Source of the DNA: Mesostigma viride
Lineage: Eukaryota; Streptophyta; Mesostigmatophyceae; Mesostigmatales; Mesostigmataceae
DNA: 64,000 nucleotides
Assembly: GCA_009746045.1 (NCBI GenBank)
Contig: RPFO01000667.1
Span: 4,310,862 to 4,374,861, forward strand
Direction: 5' to 3'
Shown: piece by piece, positions 1 through 11,765 of the stretch
How positions within the stretch are numbered: position 1 is the stretch's first letter
Layout: each line of letters begins with the position of its first letter
Notes under the pieces: model-generated
Databases searched by the model: none
What the model saw: the letters and a program-made list of their open reading frames with translations, nothing else
Told to the model about the DNA's origin: nothing
Made by a program: the position numbers and the translations under genes

Positions 1-1344
1 GCTGCCGATTCCCTCCGGGAGTTGTCCCAGGGTGATCGGGACAGGGCCCCTTCTGTGGTGCATGTGACGCCGGAGTCGCGCGACACGCCCGTGCCTGGAT
101 GCGGTATGTCCGCACTCGCCTGCCGCCAGTGTGACCTGCCGCGCGCCTCCGCCGAGCTTGCCATCTCGCCCATGTCCTACGGGTTCTCCCAGGTGTGTCG
201 GGCGCCTCGGAATCGTGGCCTACCCATTGAGACTGATCGGCCTCCTTTCGACATGGTTATTTTAGCTGATCCTGTGTTCCAGGGTGAGATCTTGGTTCGG
301 CGCGTTCTGTATCGCTGGGCTAGGCGCCACAACGACTTGGACACCTACGGTGGGTTCCGGCAGTGGGCTTACCCTCCGCCTCTGGGCATTATGGCTTCGG
401 ATGCCCTTAATTACGGTAGAGTTTCCGGCGGTACAGGGTGCTGCGTACAACACGGTCCTCCAGCCCATCCTCGAGTGGGATGCCCGTCGTCCGGCGCCCA
501 TCCCGGGCCAGGGTCTAGACTCCCGTGGCCACCCTCCTCCTCGGGCCAGCGACTACCTGGAGACATTCGGGTCGCGCCAGTGTGCTCGTCGGTGGCGCTC
601 CCGAGAGGTTCGGCACATCCGGATGTGGCCGTCCAACGTGGAGCCCTTGGTGGACCTGTTTTTCCCGACGGGTTTGCGCCCTCGGATCCGGTTCTGTACC
701 ATCGTCTCCTCCTGCGGGCCCTCTGTTTGATCGCGGTAGAGCCTTTCCTTCGCCTCTTTGCCTGTGGCTTCCTGGACTGGGCCCGTGGCCAGGTCGTTCT
801 TACGCAGCATAGGTATTACTGGGCCTTTCTGGGCCTTTTTCCTGACGGTGTGTGGGCCGATGTTTTCCTCACTGTAGATAGGCATGACAATGTCGAGGAT
901 GTGGCCCACTACCAGGCCTACCTGGATGTCCTGCTGGCCTCCCGTGGTACCTACCAGACGGATGGCCATTAGATAGAGGGCCTTAGGCCCGACCTGAGGG
1001 TGTTGTCCCTCCGGTATATAGAGTCGCCCTCATATTCTGGCCAGTTGGTTGGCTGTTCTTGGTCCTTGGCGCTGATGTGTTTACTCTGTGTGTCCTGCCC
1101 AGTGCCGTCCCCCCCGGCCAGGACTCCGTTCCAGGCAGTTAGGGGAACCTCCCACCAGGCTTGGTGCTGGCTAACCCTACACCACCCGGCGTGGTGGTGG
1201 AGACCGTGTGAACTATTGGTGCTTTGTATCTGGGATGGTCTATCGATTGTGTTGGTGTGTGCTGGGTGCATTAGGTTTTTCCTACCCCTTCGTTTCCTCC
1301 CTGTGCGTAGGGAGAGGGCTCCCTACCTTTGTGGGGGGGGGAGG
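1..1344 (+). other. 3' internal end of an LTR retrotransposon (degenerate)
   Basis: This stretch lies directly 5' of an LTR and ends in a purine run (about 1331-1344, mostly G) placed exactly where the polypurine tract of an LTR retrotransposon sits. A 316-codon open frame (22-972) crosses it but starts at TTG and gives no recognisable domain; competing frames are equally open. I read it as decayed 3' internal sequence of an element whose upstream part lies outside the window. The last ~100 bases resemble the sequence just before the LTR at 57217: both have a 'cgtaggga/cggtagggac' segment followed by a G-run. Confidence 0.5.
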
Positions 1345-1920
1345 TGTTACGTCGCGTAACAATTCGTTGTAGTTACGGACGTAAATTAGGTCTTTTGCCT
1401 CGGTTGTCCCTAGGTTTACGTTTAGGCTCCTACCGGGACATTATTGCCTTCGTAACAGTACTGTGGTACATTGGGTGCCGTTGGGCGCCGCGCCGCGTAC
1501 TTTACTAGTGGTCCTGATCCGGTGGTAGAATGTAGTGGACCAGCGTGCATCAGTAGTAGATGTAGTGGACCAGCGTGCATCTGTAGGCGAGGGCCATGTC
1601 GGCCCGAGCGTGTTGGACCGTTGGTGACCATTTATGCACGTTCTACCCCTTGTGTGTGCACTCGGCGTGTGTTAAATGAATTAACACATATAGGCTTGGG
1701 TCACGGCAGTGTAGTTGTGTTTCCTTCCTCTATTCCTGGAGTAAACGGGTTTTGGTAAATGGTTGTATGGCGTATTATAGTAACACATACGTTAATGCAT
1801 TGAGATCAGCTCCGTCACGTTCGTCTTTCGCCAGAGGTTTGAGTAGAGGAGGCCTGACCAGTTTAGGTAGTATCAGGCCCATTAGAGGTAGAGGTGGAGG
1901 TAGATATCCGCGGCGTAACA
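1345..1920 (+). repeat. LTR (3' LTR or solo), family related to the LTR at 57217
   Basis: The 576-bp segment begins TGTTACGTCGCG and ends CGCGGCGTAACA, so its ends are inverted repeats with one mismatch in twelve and carry the canonical TG...CA. A G-rich polypurine tract abuts the 5' end, so this is the 3' LTR of an element in + orientation. Internal blocks (a 'GCCGCGCCGCGTACTTTA' stretch near 1485-1505 and a 'cgagggccatgtcggcccga' stretch near 1588-1607) have diverged counterparts in the 57217-57886 LTR. The matching 5' LTR is outside the window, so a target duplication cannot be checked. Confidence 0.75.
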
Positions 1921-2164
1921 TATGGTACCTGCGAAAATTTTGACTGCAGATTTGGGTTCAGCTCGCCAAGTGCTATCAGTTTGTCCGTCAAACCGTTTCG
2001 AAATTCCGACCATACAGAGAGTTAGCAGAAATCCAGGTGTTTTGTTGCAAAAAAACCATGTAGGCCCGGCACCCTACCTACCTACCCTTTAAGTTAACGG
2101 GTTTTGAGGCTCTGTAACTTCTTACCTAGATACCCCCTGGGGTTGCGACCAGTGGCAAACACGC

Positions 2165-4684
2165 TTGTTTTCGCGAGATCTACTCGAATCCAGCATGATG
2201 TTTGGCCCACGCATCCTAACGGTCATCATGGGAATGATCAAATCGCTAACCTGGTACATCCTTATCAACGGTCACAAATCTGCACTTGGCCACAGCTCAA
2301 GATCCCTCCCCCAAGGAGATTGTATGTCCCCCATCTTGTTCCTACTGGCACACGCAGGATTGTTTTGGCTCCACCAGCACGACCCTCGTCTGCAGGGCTT
2401 CCCGCTTGCAGGCAGTGCCAAAGGTATTGTACAGATAGCCTATGTGGATGACACCACCAATGTTTGCATCTCTCTACAGGAAGTGAATGCTGTCTTGGAA
2501 AATATCAACACGTACTCTGTGGCCTCACAACAACGTTGTAATGTGCAAAAGTCCACGGGACTGCACATCGGCAAACCCAACCCATCTCGGATAAACCCCT
2601 CTCACCTGGCCATGACATGGGTCAAACCAGGTGAACACCATCTTTTGCACAATTGCCCCATTGGCTGCACGCCAGAGGGACGTTTGGCTGAACATCGTGC
2701 GTTTTTATATGACGAAACCAACCACGTGGGCAAACTTGCAGGAGTGCTCCTCACGGCAGGGCGGTGGGGTGGCGTCCAGCGGATGAGCTTACGAGGAAAA
2801 GCACTAATCGTCAACCAACTCTTGTTCTCCAAGGTTTTATACTACTGTCTGGCACACCCTCCCAACGATCATACCATACAGCTTATCCAACGCATCGGCA
2901 GCAACTTTGTTTGGAAACAGAAAGGTTTGATATCTCACACGGTACATGGTTGGATCAGCCGGGATATGTCTTTTATGTCATGGTTGCACGGTGGTCTAGG
3001 GCTACACAACATACAATGGCGCTTGTGGTCGATGTATGCTAAACAAGTGATCAGCGTGTACATGGAAGTGAACACGCACCCTGGCTGCCTGTTGGCAAAA
3101 GAGTCTCTCTCCGCTATTTACACCCATGCTAATGGCACATCATGGCACCTTGACGCTGGAGTACTTGGCTGCACACTGATATCATACAAGGGGCTCCCCT
3201 GGTACTGGTCGCGCCTATGGTTAGGTTATCACAAGCTCAAACCTGGGCGCCTCGTTTTTCCCACCACTCGTGAGGAGGTTGCACGACAGATTCTTTATTT
3301 CAATGATTTGATCGTGGACGATGCGCGCAAGCCCTTGAGCACGTTACATGGGCACAACCCTTATGCTGGCTTCCTGTGCGCATCACCCCCTGTTCTGAGA
3401 GTGCTCGATCTCTACGCGTGGCAGGGGGACAGATATCGGTTACGGGCATACACTGAAGTTAATGCTTGGGTGCAAAACATGCCATCGCTACACGCTTGGA
3501 ACACCCTCATCCAGGCCATCCCAGCTCAATGGCATGCTGTGATGATGGCCCCACGCAAGGCCCTCCAACCGGGTGATTGGATCAGTTTTTACCCAGACGG
3601 GATCACATCCACATGCAAAGGTCTGGTCCGGGGAGTGTTGCCTCCGGCCGGAATTCAAGTCCAAGTGGCCGACACCCTTCCAGGCCACAATGGTTGCCTC
3701 AATCAGTTGGCGACATTATGTGTCTGTCTTCCAGCCCACCAATGTCACCGTATCCGGATGGTCCCGTGGTTAGTATCAAGGTCCTGCATGTTCCAGCCGG
3801 ACCCCACGACCCCGGCGGAGGCCATCACTTGGTTACACGTAGGCAATACGAGATTGGATACTTTACCATTGGACCCCCTGGAATTTGGCTGGACCCTGAC
3901 CAAGGGGATGTCTAGGATCAGCAAATGTCTTTACGAGTACACGGCAGAATGGGGTTATGACATTTTATTGCACGAGAACCATAAGCTCCACCCTGGCCGC
4001 CCACGATGGGGCTTTCAATGGCCTGGATATAGTTGGATTAAACTTATCACCCTGGCGGTCGATCACCCTTTGGTGGACCGCCGAGCGACAGACATTCAAC
4101 ATCTTTTACTGCACAGAGCCATCGGGGTAAACGCGACCCTCAGCAGCCGGTTTCACCACGATGCGACATGCCTGTGCACCTTCCCTTCGGAAACAATTGA
4201 GCACCGCTTTCTCTACTGCCAAGTGAGCGGGGTGTGGCAATGGTTGTTTAACGTATGGTCCGCATGGACCGCGCTACCACATTCCACACTAACGCTATCC
4301 GTGCGTTGTATCATATTCGGTATGGCGGGGACCCCCGGGGAGGAGCTATCCGACAGTCAACTAGCCTGGGTATGGCTCCGAACTAATATGCTATACGCGA
4401 TCTGGACTATCCGGAACGAGACGGTTTTCAAAGTGCGGCACGAATACACCAAAGCCGCCGTTGTGAGGCGGTTTATCTTCCTCTGGAACTCAGCAATGCG
4501 TCGCGCTTGGCTCTTGGCGCAAGAACAATACAAGGTGTGGGACCCCGGGCCCAACAATGACAGGCCCAGCCCCTTGGAGCTCTTCCATGCTCTCCTGGGA
4601 CGCAACAGGGTGTTTACTTGCATTCCTCACGGTGACCTTACGCGCGTCACTTGGCTCCCCTGGTCACACAATGCTCCTTTCTAA
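2165..4684 (+). mobile_element. 5'-truncated non-LTR (LINE) retrotransposon, reverse transcriptase and C-terminal part
   Basis: An uninterrupted 839-codon frame encodes the back half of a LINE ORF2. Near residue 48 it has the RT motif SLPQGDCMSPILF, and near residue 93 the catalytic AYVDD box. A long thumb/connection region follows, and near residue 680 a zf-RVT-like C/H cluster (CLCTFPSETIEHRFLYC). The N-terminal endonuclease and the first RT blocks are missing and the frame has no real ATG, which is the usual 5' truncation of LINEs. The absence of stop codons over 2.5 kb suggests recent activity. A run of AATAAA-like and A-rich sequence follows (4770-4915) and probably includes the 3' UTR and tail. 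Confidence 0.9.
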
Positions 4685-5831
4685 ACCTTTCACCTATCAC
4701 ACTACCCTCAGAGGTTAACCAGCTGGTCGATACGTGTTACCTCTTCACCTAATGATATTCCTATTGGTTAATAAAAATACCCATTTACCCGGAAAATCCA
4801 GCATGATGTCAATTTTCTTGTTTTTGAGTACCCCCCTTGTTCCTGCGGGAAAAATTTTGTCTGGCGAGGCCAGACGTAAAAAAAAAACCTGAAGCCCAAG
4901 AGGGAAAAAAAAAAAACGCCTCATAAAAAGCGCCAAAACAGAGCGCCCGCTGAACCCGTCGACGTCCCCCCACGCTATGCTCGCCCGTCCGCCTCCCTTA
5001 CCTCTCCGCGCCGGTTAAACCTCCTCTGCTTGCCATGGCCTCGTACTGGGTTTTTGGAGTCGAAATCGGACGGTGGCAAATCTCATCCACGGCTGATAAA
5101 TGGCGCGCGCCGAGGATAAACATTTCAAGGAAAGGCTAAACGTTTCAAGGAAACGTTTCGAACTTTAAAAGTGACATCCTACGGCTCGAAACGGCGGGCC
5201 GAGATCTAGACGGTTGAAAATGCGCGTGCGACAAGCAATTTGTTCCCCCCGTGACAAAAAACGAAATGGCGCCCTGCTTACCACCAAAAGTGGACAAGCT
5301 CTAATGTCGCGGGCGAAGCCCGCAAAACTTGTTTTCATCCCCTATTCCTATGTTTTCTCACGTGTACGGCCTTATAAGCTTCGCCAATTCTGGCGAACCT
5401 AACGGTTCTTCCGAAAATTGGCTCCGCCTGATAAAGGAACGAAGTTTGGACTCTGGAGCCTGTCTGCCTGTGACCTGTCACAATCCTTCCCGAACTAAAA
5501 GTACGCTGGCGCCTGGCAGAGATCGCCAGCGTGGTTTACTTTTCTCGCCCATATAACGTTCCCGCGTTGTGGTTTTTGCGAAGGGGTACACGCTCGCCTA
5601 ATTCGGGGGGTGAGGCAAACTACAATCGCCGCCCATCGTCGTCGCACCATCTGGTACAATGAATTGTGGGCAGATGGGTTTTCTCATGACGTTTTGCAGC
5701 GGTCTTTGATGGCATCGTCAATGATGGACGCCCCTGCCCGTGGGAGCCCAGGCAAGAAAGGCTTGCCCATCCCTCGGTTCCTAAGGGGACTTTAGAAAAC
5801 TGTTTCGCAAATCTGCAGGATAATAGCGGAT
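4685..5831. other. Intergenic; LINE 3' UTR then upstream region of the zinc-finger gene
   Basis: The first ~230 bases look like the LINE 3' end, with A-runs at 4877-4887 and 4904-4916. The remainder contains short direct repeats ('gtttcaaggaaa' twice near 5125-5155) and no coding signal. Transcription of the gene at 5832 should start in the last few hundred bases, but no TATA-like element stands out. Confidence 0.4.
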
Positions 5832-8660
5832 ATGGCGTTGTGTTTAGGTAATCCCTACGGCCTAGGCTTAAAGGCGCCAACGTGCCCGCCGGCCATGACG
5901 AAGAAGACCCTGTCTCAGAGTCCGTTATTAGTCCGTCGGGGAGCTTTGACTGCCTTTTCAAGGAAGCGCCCGGTGTTCGTGGCAAAGTTGTCCGAGCGAT
6001 TAGGGCCAGTTGATCCGGAGGAACGGATTCCGGAGCTAAGGAGTCGCCTAGATCGGGCATGGAGTATAGTTAAGGTCCGCCGTCAGCTTGTGACCATGGT
6101 TTACTGCTAGGCCGGTTTCCTCCCATAAGTAGCTTTTCCGCCCCCCAATTTCCTGTCAGTTCTTTTTCCGCGGGTTGTACTGCGGCCATCGTTTTTGCTT
6201 ATATGATGTTGAGGCCTCTTGCGCTTCTATTTCCCATGCCTGGTTGCGTGCCGTCGAGCAGCAACCAAAGCCAGTGATGTGCAAGATCTGCACGGGCAGC
6301 GGCGACCACGAATGCGACTGGTGCCACGGAACGGGTTTTTTCACCCTTGGCGACGACGTCTACACCTCGAATACGAGCATGAAGCCATCGCAGTGCATAA
6401 TTTGCAGGGGGCGGGTAGGTCAATGCATGCATCGGCGCTTCTTTGTGCTGCTGTCCCTCTTCCGAGCTGGCAACTGTGCATGGCTGGTGCTTATGTATGA
6501 TAGGGCACTCGATTCCTTGATTGTGTCCACGTCTCTCACGTTTCTTTTACTGCGCACTTGTTTTCTACAGCAGAGGTATACAGGCAAAGTCTATAAAATT
6601 GCTGTATATTTCTCGTTCTCACTTGATTAGTTAATTAATAGCTCGTGAGCATAAACCCTCAATGATTGGGTGGAGTGGGATGGGAGTGCCAAACGCTTTC
6701 ACTTATGGTAGGTTCTTGTCCTGCATATCTTCTGGCATGGCTTTTAGGTCACACGTGGTTTGTGGCTTTTGTCCGTTACCTTGTGGGGGCAAAGTGGCAG
6801 CCATGATGGGGGCTGTGTGGACATGGTTCTAAAAGGTACACCCAGTGGTTGACAGCATGTTCACACTCGCTACTAATTCCGTAGATTTAGGATCCAGGAG
6901 TTTCTAAAACCCCCGAATTGCATTCACATCGGGAGTACTCCCACATGAACAGCAAATCCGGCCAATTTTGTGTAGTGACCCCCTGAGACCTCACTCCTGA
7001 CCGAAATTGTGGCGATTTTGCAAGTTCCCCTGAATTACGGTGGGAGTGGCTGGAACGGACAATTTAGCCAGTCTCGTCCACTCCCACTCCCAAAGCCCCG
7101 ATTTTGCCCTGAAAAATATTTCGCACCGTACACCTTCTCGATTTCTGAACATTAGTAGGGCATGAACAATGAATTTAATGAATACCAGCGATATGGTACG
7201 GTCTACTGCCACGCCGCACTGATCCTGATCAGGGAAATTTGGCGACCCTACATGGGCCGACGCGGGTCACTCCCGCGTCACTCCCAAAACGCACCAAACG
7301 TCCGGGCATTTAGCCCGAACCCCCCAAAGCAATTCAGCGGAATTAGTTGCTAGTGTGAACATGCTGTGAGTCACCACCTGCTTCTGTCTTGCTGCTTGCT
7401 GATTTCTTAGCCTCGTTTTCTTAAGTACTCAGGGTGGAAGTGCTGGTCATTCCAAGGGCGCTCTGTCTCTGTCTCTGTCTCTGTCTCTGTCTCTGTCTCT
7501 GTCTCTGTCTCTGTCTCTGTTAACTTCGAAGGCTCTTGAAGGGGGGTTTGGTTTCGGCGTAGTCTGGAGCCATGGGTTGGTTGAGTCCATCTTCTACGGT
7601 GGCGATATGTTGTTATATATGTTCATTGATAGTGATAAATTACGGAGGTGAGATCGGCATCAACGTAAGGAACGGCCCCAAAAGAGGAAGAACACTAAAG
7701 AAAATAACCTGACAATGGCATGTTGTTATATATGCAACCCCCGTATATTTGGGGGGGTACTTTTAAAGGTGCTCCTGGATTCTAATGGTGCCACCCTTTG
7801 GGCCTGAAATAGCGCTACTCTTAGCCTTCCAGCAAATCTAGTTTGCAGGACCACCCATGTCCTAATTTTTCTGGAAGGATTGTTGCCCAACCTAGCAAGT
7901 TTTTATAAAAGACAGGCTTTGGAGATATTTTCATGCACCGGTGGTGGCAGCAGTAGTACATTTTTCACCATGTTGGGGAATTGTATTATATTCTGCATAT
8001 GGCCGTGTAATACTAGCTTTTACTGCAGGCTGTTCTGCCGCCACTTGGTGATGGGGCCCATGGGATGGCACGCATGGGCCGGTTATAGCCACATGCGCTG
8101 CAGATGGCAGTTTTTTTTTCTCCCTGCTCAGCATTTGTGTGATTTCTCCGTGAGCCCCCGCTGACTTGTTTGGCAGCCTTGTTTGCTTTAGTAGACCCCC
8201 TGCCTTTGCCAGGGCATTGTTTGGTGCTTCGATGCGCCTTCACTTGCAATCCATAAACTAGACTCATATGCTGTCTGTGGGCGTATTACTTGCTAATATC
8301 TTTAGCAGCCTTTTCATATCCTTGTTTCATACTCAGTGCAATTGTTCTAGTACTACATTACAATACATATTATTATTTTAAAAACCTTGTAAGTACCTGG
8401 GACAACAACTGGCTCTGGACCAGCATGTCTGACCATCACGCTGCATTACCTGATCGATTGATTAATGGATCATGGCTGTCAATCCATGGGGAAACACATA
8501 TGTTTCGGGAGCTGACGGTCGCATACTTGTGCCTCTTTTGCATGGATGGCACGTGTGCATGGCTGGATGGGCGGGTGGGATTTGGCAGGGCGCTGTCGCG
8601 TGTACACACTGCAAAGGGACAGGCTATCGAGCGGTCTGGATTCGCGAGGAAGAGGAGTAA
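5832..8660 (+). CDS. Small DnaJ-type zinc-finger protein (four CxxCxGxG motifs), likely plastid
   Basis: Assembled here from three exons: 5832-6074, 6262-6414 and 8589-8660 (stop TAA), all joined in phase 0 at GT-AG sites; an alternative acceptor at 6271 is also phase 0. The 155-residue product carries four zinc-binding motifs: CKICTGSG (88-95), CDWCHGTG (99-106), CIICRGRG (126-133, split by intron 2) and CTHCKGTG (137-144). It ends in an acidic IREEEE tail. There is no J domain. The first ~80 residues are rich in Ser, Arg and Ala with few acids at the front, like a transit peptide. The architecture resembles plant DnaJ cysteine-rich proteins of the BSD2/LQY1 kind, which act as zinc-finger chaperones or thiol oxidoreductases in chloroplasts. 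Exact orthology is not established. Intron 2 is 2.2 kb. Confidence 0.85.
6415..8588 (+). other. Intron 2 of the zinc-finger gene
   Basis: The intron starts GTAGGT and ends GGCAG. It holds the TCTCTG microsatellite at 7461-7520 and a segment near 7615-7680 that recurs in diverged form near 48120-48180 (shared core 'ttacggaggtgagat'). I see no coding exon inside it. Confidence 0.7.
7461..7520 (+). repeat. (TCTCTG)n microsatellite, about 10 units
   Basis: Perfect hexamer run inside intron 2 of the zinc-finger gene. Confidence 0.97.
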
Positions 8661-9175
8661 TGGAAATCTCGGCATGGCGGTCCAAACTTCACCAAGCGAC
8701 GGAGAAAGTCTTTCTTGGGTTCTTAGCTAGCTCTCTTGGATTACAGGGGTGTCTATCCAAGTTTCGAGGCTAATTGCAGGTGGAATAGGGGGGTTTGTAG
8801 ACTATTGAAGTTTTGTACACTGTACAGGCAGGAGGAGGTGACATGGCTATGGTTAGGCATGGCACAGCAGGCAGCTGTCAACCGGCAGCACTGGCCTGCC
8901 AGCTACAGCTCTGGCACATCAGGTGCAGATTAATCCCGTTCTTAAAGAATAGTTATGGGGAGAAAAAGGGGAGGGATGTCAAAAGGGGGGAGAGGGGGTT
9001 GTCACAATGTGGTTCCTGATTCATCAATCATTGATAAAAGAATGATTTTTAAAAGAATTTTCTAATAACAGATGTGTGGCACATTGTTTGCAAGGTTGGG
9101 CACCAATTCCAATCAGTTTTACAGAGGGCTTCTGTTTATTGTATTCATTCATTCGTTCATTCATTCAAAGTCATT
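8661..9175. other. 3' flank of the zinc-finger gene
   Basis: Presumed 3' UTR and spacer. Contains a short CATT/TTCA run (9146-9170) leading into the large CCCT tract. No gene seen. Confidence 0.4.
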
Positions 9176-11440
9176 CCTTCCTCCCTCCCTCCCTCCCTCC
9201 TTCCCCCTCCCTCCCTCCCTCCCTCCCTCCCTCCCTCCCTCCCTCCCTCCCTCCCTCCCTCCTCCCTCCCTCCTCCTCCCTCCCTCCCTCCCTCCTCCCT
9301 CCCTCCCTCCTCCCTCCCTCCCTCCCTCCCTCCCTCCCTCCCTCCCTCCCTCCCTCCCTCCTCCCTCCCTCCCTCCCTCCCTCCCTCCCTCCTCCCTCCC
9401 TCCCTCCCTCCCTCCCTCCCTCCTCCCTCCCTCCCTCCCTCCCTCCCTCCCTCCCTCCCTCCCTCCCTCCCTCCCTCCCTCCCTCCCTCCCTCCCTCCCT
9501 CCCTCCCTCCTCCCTCCTCCCTCCCTCCCTCCCTCCCTCCCTCCCTCCCTCCCTCCCTCCCTCCCTCCCTCCCTCCCTCCCTCCCTCCCTCCCTCCCTCC
9601 CTCCCTCCTCCCTCCCTCCCTCCTCCCTCCCTCCTCCCTCCCTCCCTCCCTCCCTCCCTCCCTCCCTCCCTCCCTCCTCCCTCCCTCCCTCCCTCCCTCC
9701 CTCCCTCCCCCTCCTCCCTCCCTCCCTCCTCCTCCCTCCCTCCCTCCTCCCTCCCTCCCTCCCTCCCTCCCTCCCTCCCTCCCTCCCTCCCTCCCTCCCT
9801 CCCTCCCTCCCCTCCCTCCCTCCCTCCCTCCCTCCCTCCCTCCCTCCCTCCTCCTCCCTCCCTCCCTCCCTCCCTCCCTCCCTCCCTCCTCCCTCCCTCC
9901 CTCCCTCCCTCCCTCGATCCCTCCCTCCCTCCCTCGATCCCTCCCTCCCTCCCTCCCTCCCTCCTCCCTCCTCCCTCCCTCCCTCCCTCCCTCCCTCCCT
10001 CCCTCCCTCCCTCCCTCCCTCCCTCCCTCCCTCCCCCTCCCTCCCTCCCTCCCTCCCTCCCTCCCTCCCTCCCTCCTCCCTCCCTCCTCCCTCCCTCCCT
10101 CCCTCCTCCTCCCTCCCTCCTCCCTCCCTCCCTCCCTCCCTCCCTCCCTCCCTCCCTCCCTCCCTCCCTCCTCCCTCCCTCCCTCCTCCCTCCCTCCCTC
10201 CTCCCTCCCTCCCTCCCTCCCTCCCTCCCTCCCTCCTCCCTCCCTCCCTCCCTCCTCCCTCCCTCCCTCCCTCCCTCCCTCCTCCCTCCCTCCCTCCCTC
10301 CCTCCCTCCCTCCTCCCTCCCTCCCTCCCTCCCTCCCTCCCTCCCTCCCTCCCTCCCTCCTCCCTCCCTCCCTCCCTCCCTCCCTCCCTCCCTCCTCCCT
10401 CCCTCCTCCCTCCCTCCCTCCTCCCTCCCTCCCTCCCTCCCTCCCTCCTCCCTCCTCCTCCCTCCCTCCCTCCCTCCCTCCCTCCCTCCTCCCTCCCTCC
10501 CTCCCTCCCTCCCTCCCTCCCTCCCTCCCTCCCTCCCTCCCTCCCTCCTCCCTCCCTCCCTCCCCCTCCCTCCCTCCCTCCCTCCTCCCTCCCTCCTCCC
10601 TCCCTCCCTCCTCCCTCCCTCCCTCCCTCCCTCCCTCCCTCCCTCCCTCCCTCCCTCCCTCCCTCCTCCCTCCCTCCCTCCCTCCTCCCTCCCTCCTCCT
10701 CCCTCCCTCCCTCCCTCCCTCCTCCCTCCCTCTCCTCCCTCCCTCCCTCCCTCCCTCCCTCCCTCCCTCCCTCCCTCCCTCCTCCTCCCTCCCTCCCTCC
10801 CTCCCTCCCTCCTCCTCCCTCCCTCCCTCCCTCCCTCCCTCCCTCCCCTCCCTCCTCCCTCCCTCCTCCCTCCCTCCCTCCCTCCCTCCCTCCTCCCTCC
10901 CTCCCTCCCTCCTCCCTCCCTCCCTCCCTCCTCCCTCCCTCCCTCCCTCCCTCCCTCCTCCCTCCCTCCCTCCCTCCCTCCTCCCTCCCTCCCTCCCTCC
11001 CTCCCTCCCTCCCTCCTCCCTCCCTCCTCCCCCTCCCTCCCTCCCTCCCTCCCTCCCTCCCTCCCTCCCTCCCTCCCTCCCTCGGACCTCCCTCCTCGGA
11101 CCTACCTCCCTCCCTCCCTCCTCCCTCCCTCCCTCCCTCCCTCCTCCCTCCTCCTCCCTCCCTCCCTCCCTCCTCCCTCCTCCCTCCCTCCTCCCTCCCT
11201 CCCTCCCTCCCTCCCTCCCTCCCTCCCTCCCTCCCTCCTCCCTCCCTCCCTCCCTCCCTCCCTCCCTCCCTCCCTCCCTCCCTCCCTCCCTCCCTCCCTC
11301 CTCCCTCCCTCCCTCCCTCCCTCCCTCCCTCCCTCCCTCCCTCCTCCCTCCCTCCCTCCCTCCCTCCCTCCCTCCCTCCCTCCCTCCCTCCCTCCCTCCC
11401 TCCCTCCCTCCCTCCCTCCCTCCCTCCCTCCTTTCTTCCT
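9176..11440 (+). repeat. Giant CCCT/CTCC pyrimidine microsatellite (about 2.26 kb)
   Basis: Over 2.2 kb the + strand is almost entirely C and T, built from CCCT tetramers with frequent CTC trimer phase slips. The only purines are in short interruptions near 9916-9940 (CGATCC twice) and 11084-11106 (CGGACC twice). The - strand is a homopurine GGGA tract able to form G-quadruplex or H-DNA. It yields long SLPP- and GGRE-type open frames in every frame; these are composition artefacts, not proteins. Confidence 0.98.
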
Positions 11441-11579
11441 TCATGCGCCTCCGTTGGGAGAGACACGGGGTACCAACTTGTGAGTAGGTCCTTTCATCCC
11501 TGTTTGCCTTCCTTCATGCGCCTCCGTTGGGAGAGACACGGGGTACCAACTTGTGAGTAGGTCCTTTCATCCCTGTTTG
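11438..11579 (+). repeat. 73-bp direct tandem duplication, two copies
   Basis: The unit beginning ccttcatgcgcctccg starts at 11438 and again at 11511 and is nearly identical, ending each time in 'catccctgtttg'. It abuts the CCCT tract. Confidence 0.95.
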
Positions 11580-11669
11580 ATGCACATACAGCAAGTTTAT
11601 TGTAAATTGTCGAGGCGAGCAACAAATAGAAAACTAAATGCTGCCGAGCCCCGGGATGCAAAAAACGCG

Positions 11670-11765
11670 TAAGTAGCTCCAACACGGATTCGAACTAGGA
11701 CCTCTGGCATGATTCCGCGGCTATATGGGTCTTCTGATCCCAAGGCATCCCAAGCTACAGCCCAA
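11670..11765 (-). repeat. tRNA-derived SINE-like fragment
   Basis: On the - strand a box-B-like GTTCGAATCC follows a segment 'gccgcggaatcatgcc', which matches the sequence before box B in the copies at 31940 and 32377. A box-A-like 'tagcttgggatgcc' lies ~60 bases upstream. The flanks decay quickly. Read as an old tRNA-derived SINE. Confidence 0.45.

Noticed and set aside
22-972. 316-codon frame at the window start as a host gene
   Set aside because: It starts at TTG, overlaps equally open frames, shows no recognisable domain, and sits just upstream of a polypurine tract and LTR.
9072-11560. Very long open frames (750-830 codons) of Ser-Leu-Pro-Pro or Gly-Gly-Arg-Glu repeats on both strands
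   Set aside because: They are open in almost all frames only because the CCCT tract contains no stop triplet; no start context, no domain, pure composition artefact.
11670-11765. A functional tRNA gene on the - strand
   Set aside because: Box B is good, but the acceptor stem and anticodon arm do not pair, and the body recurs in the SINE-like copies at 31.9 and 32.4 kb.
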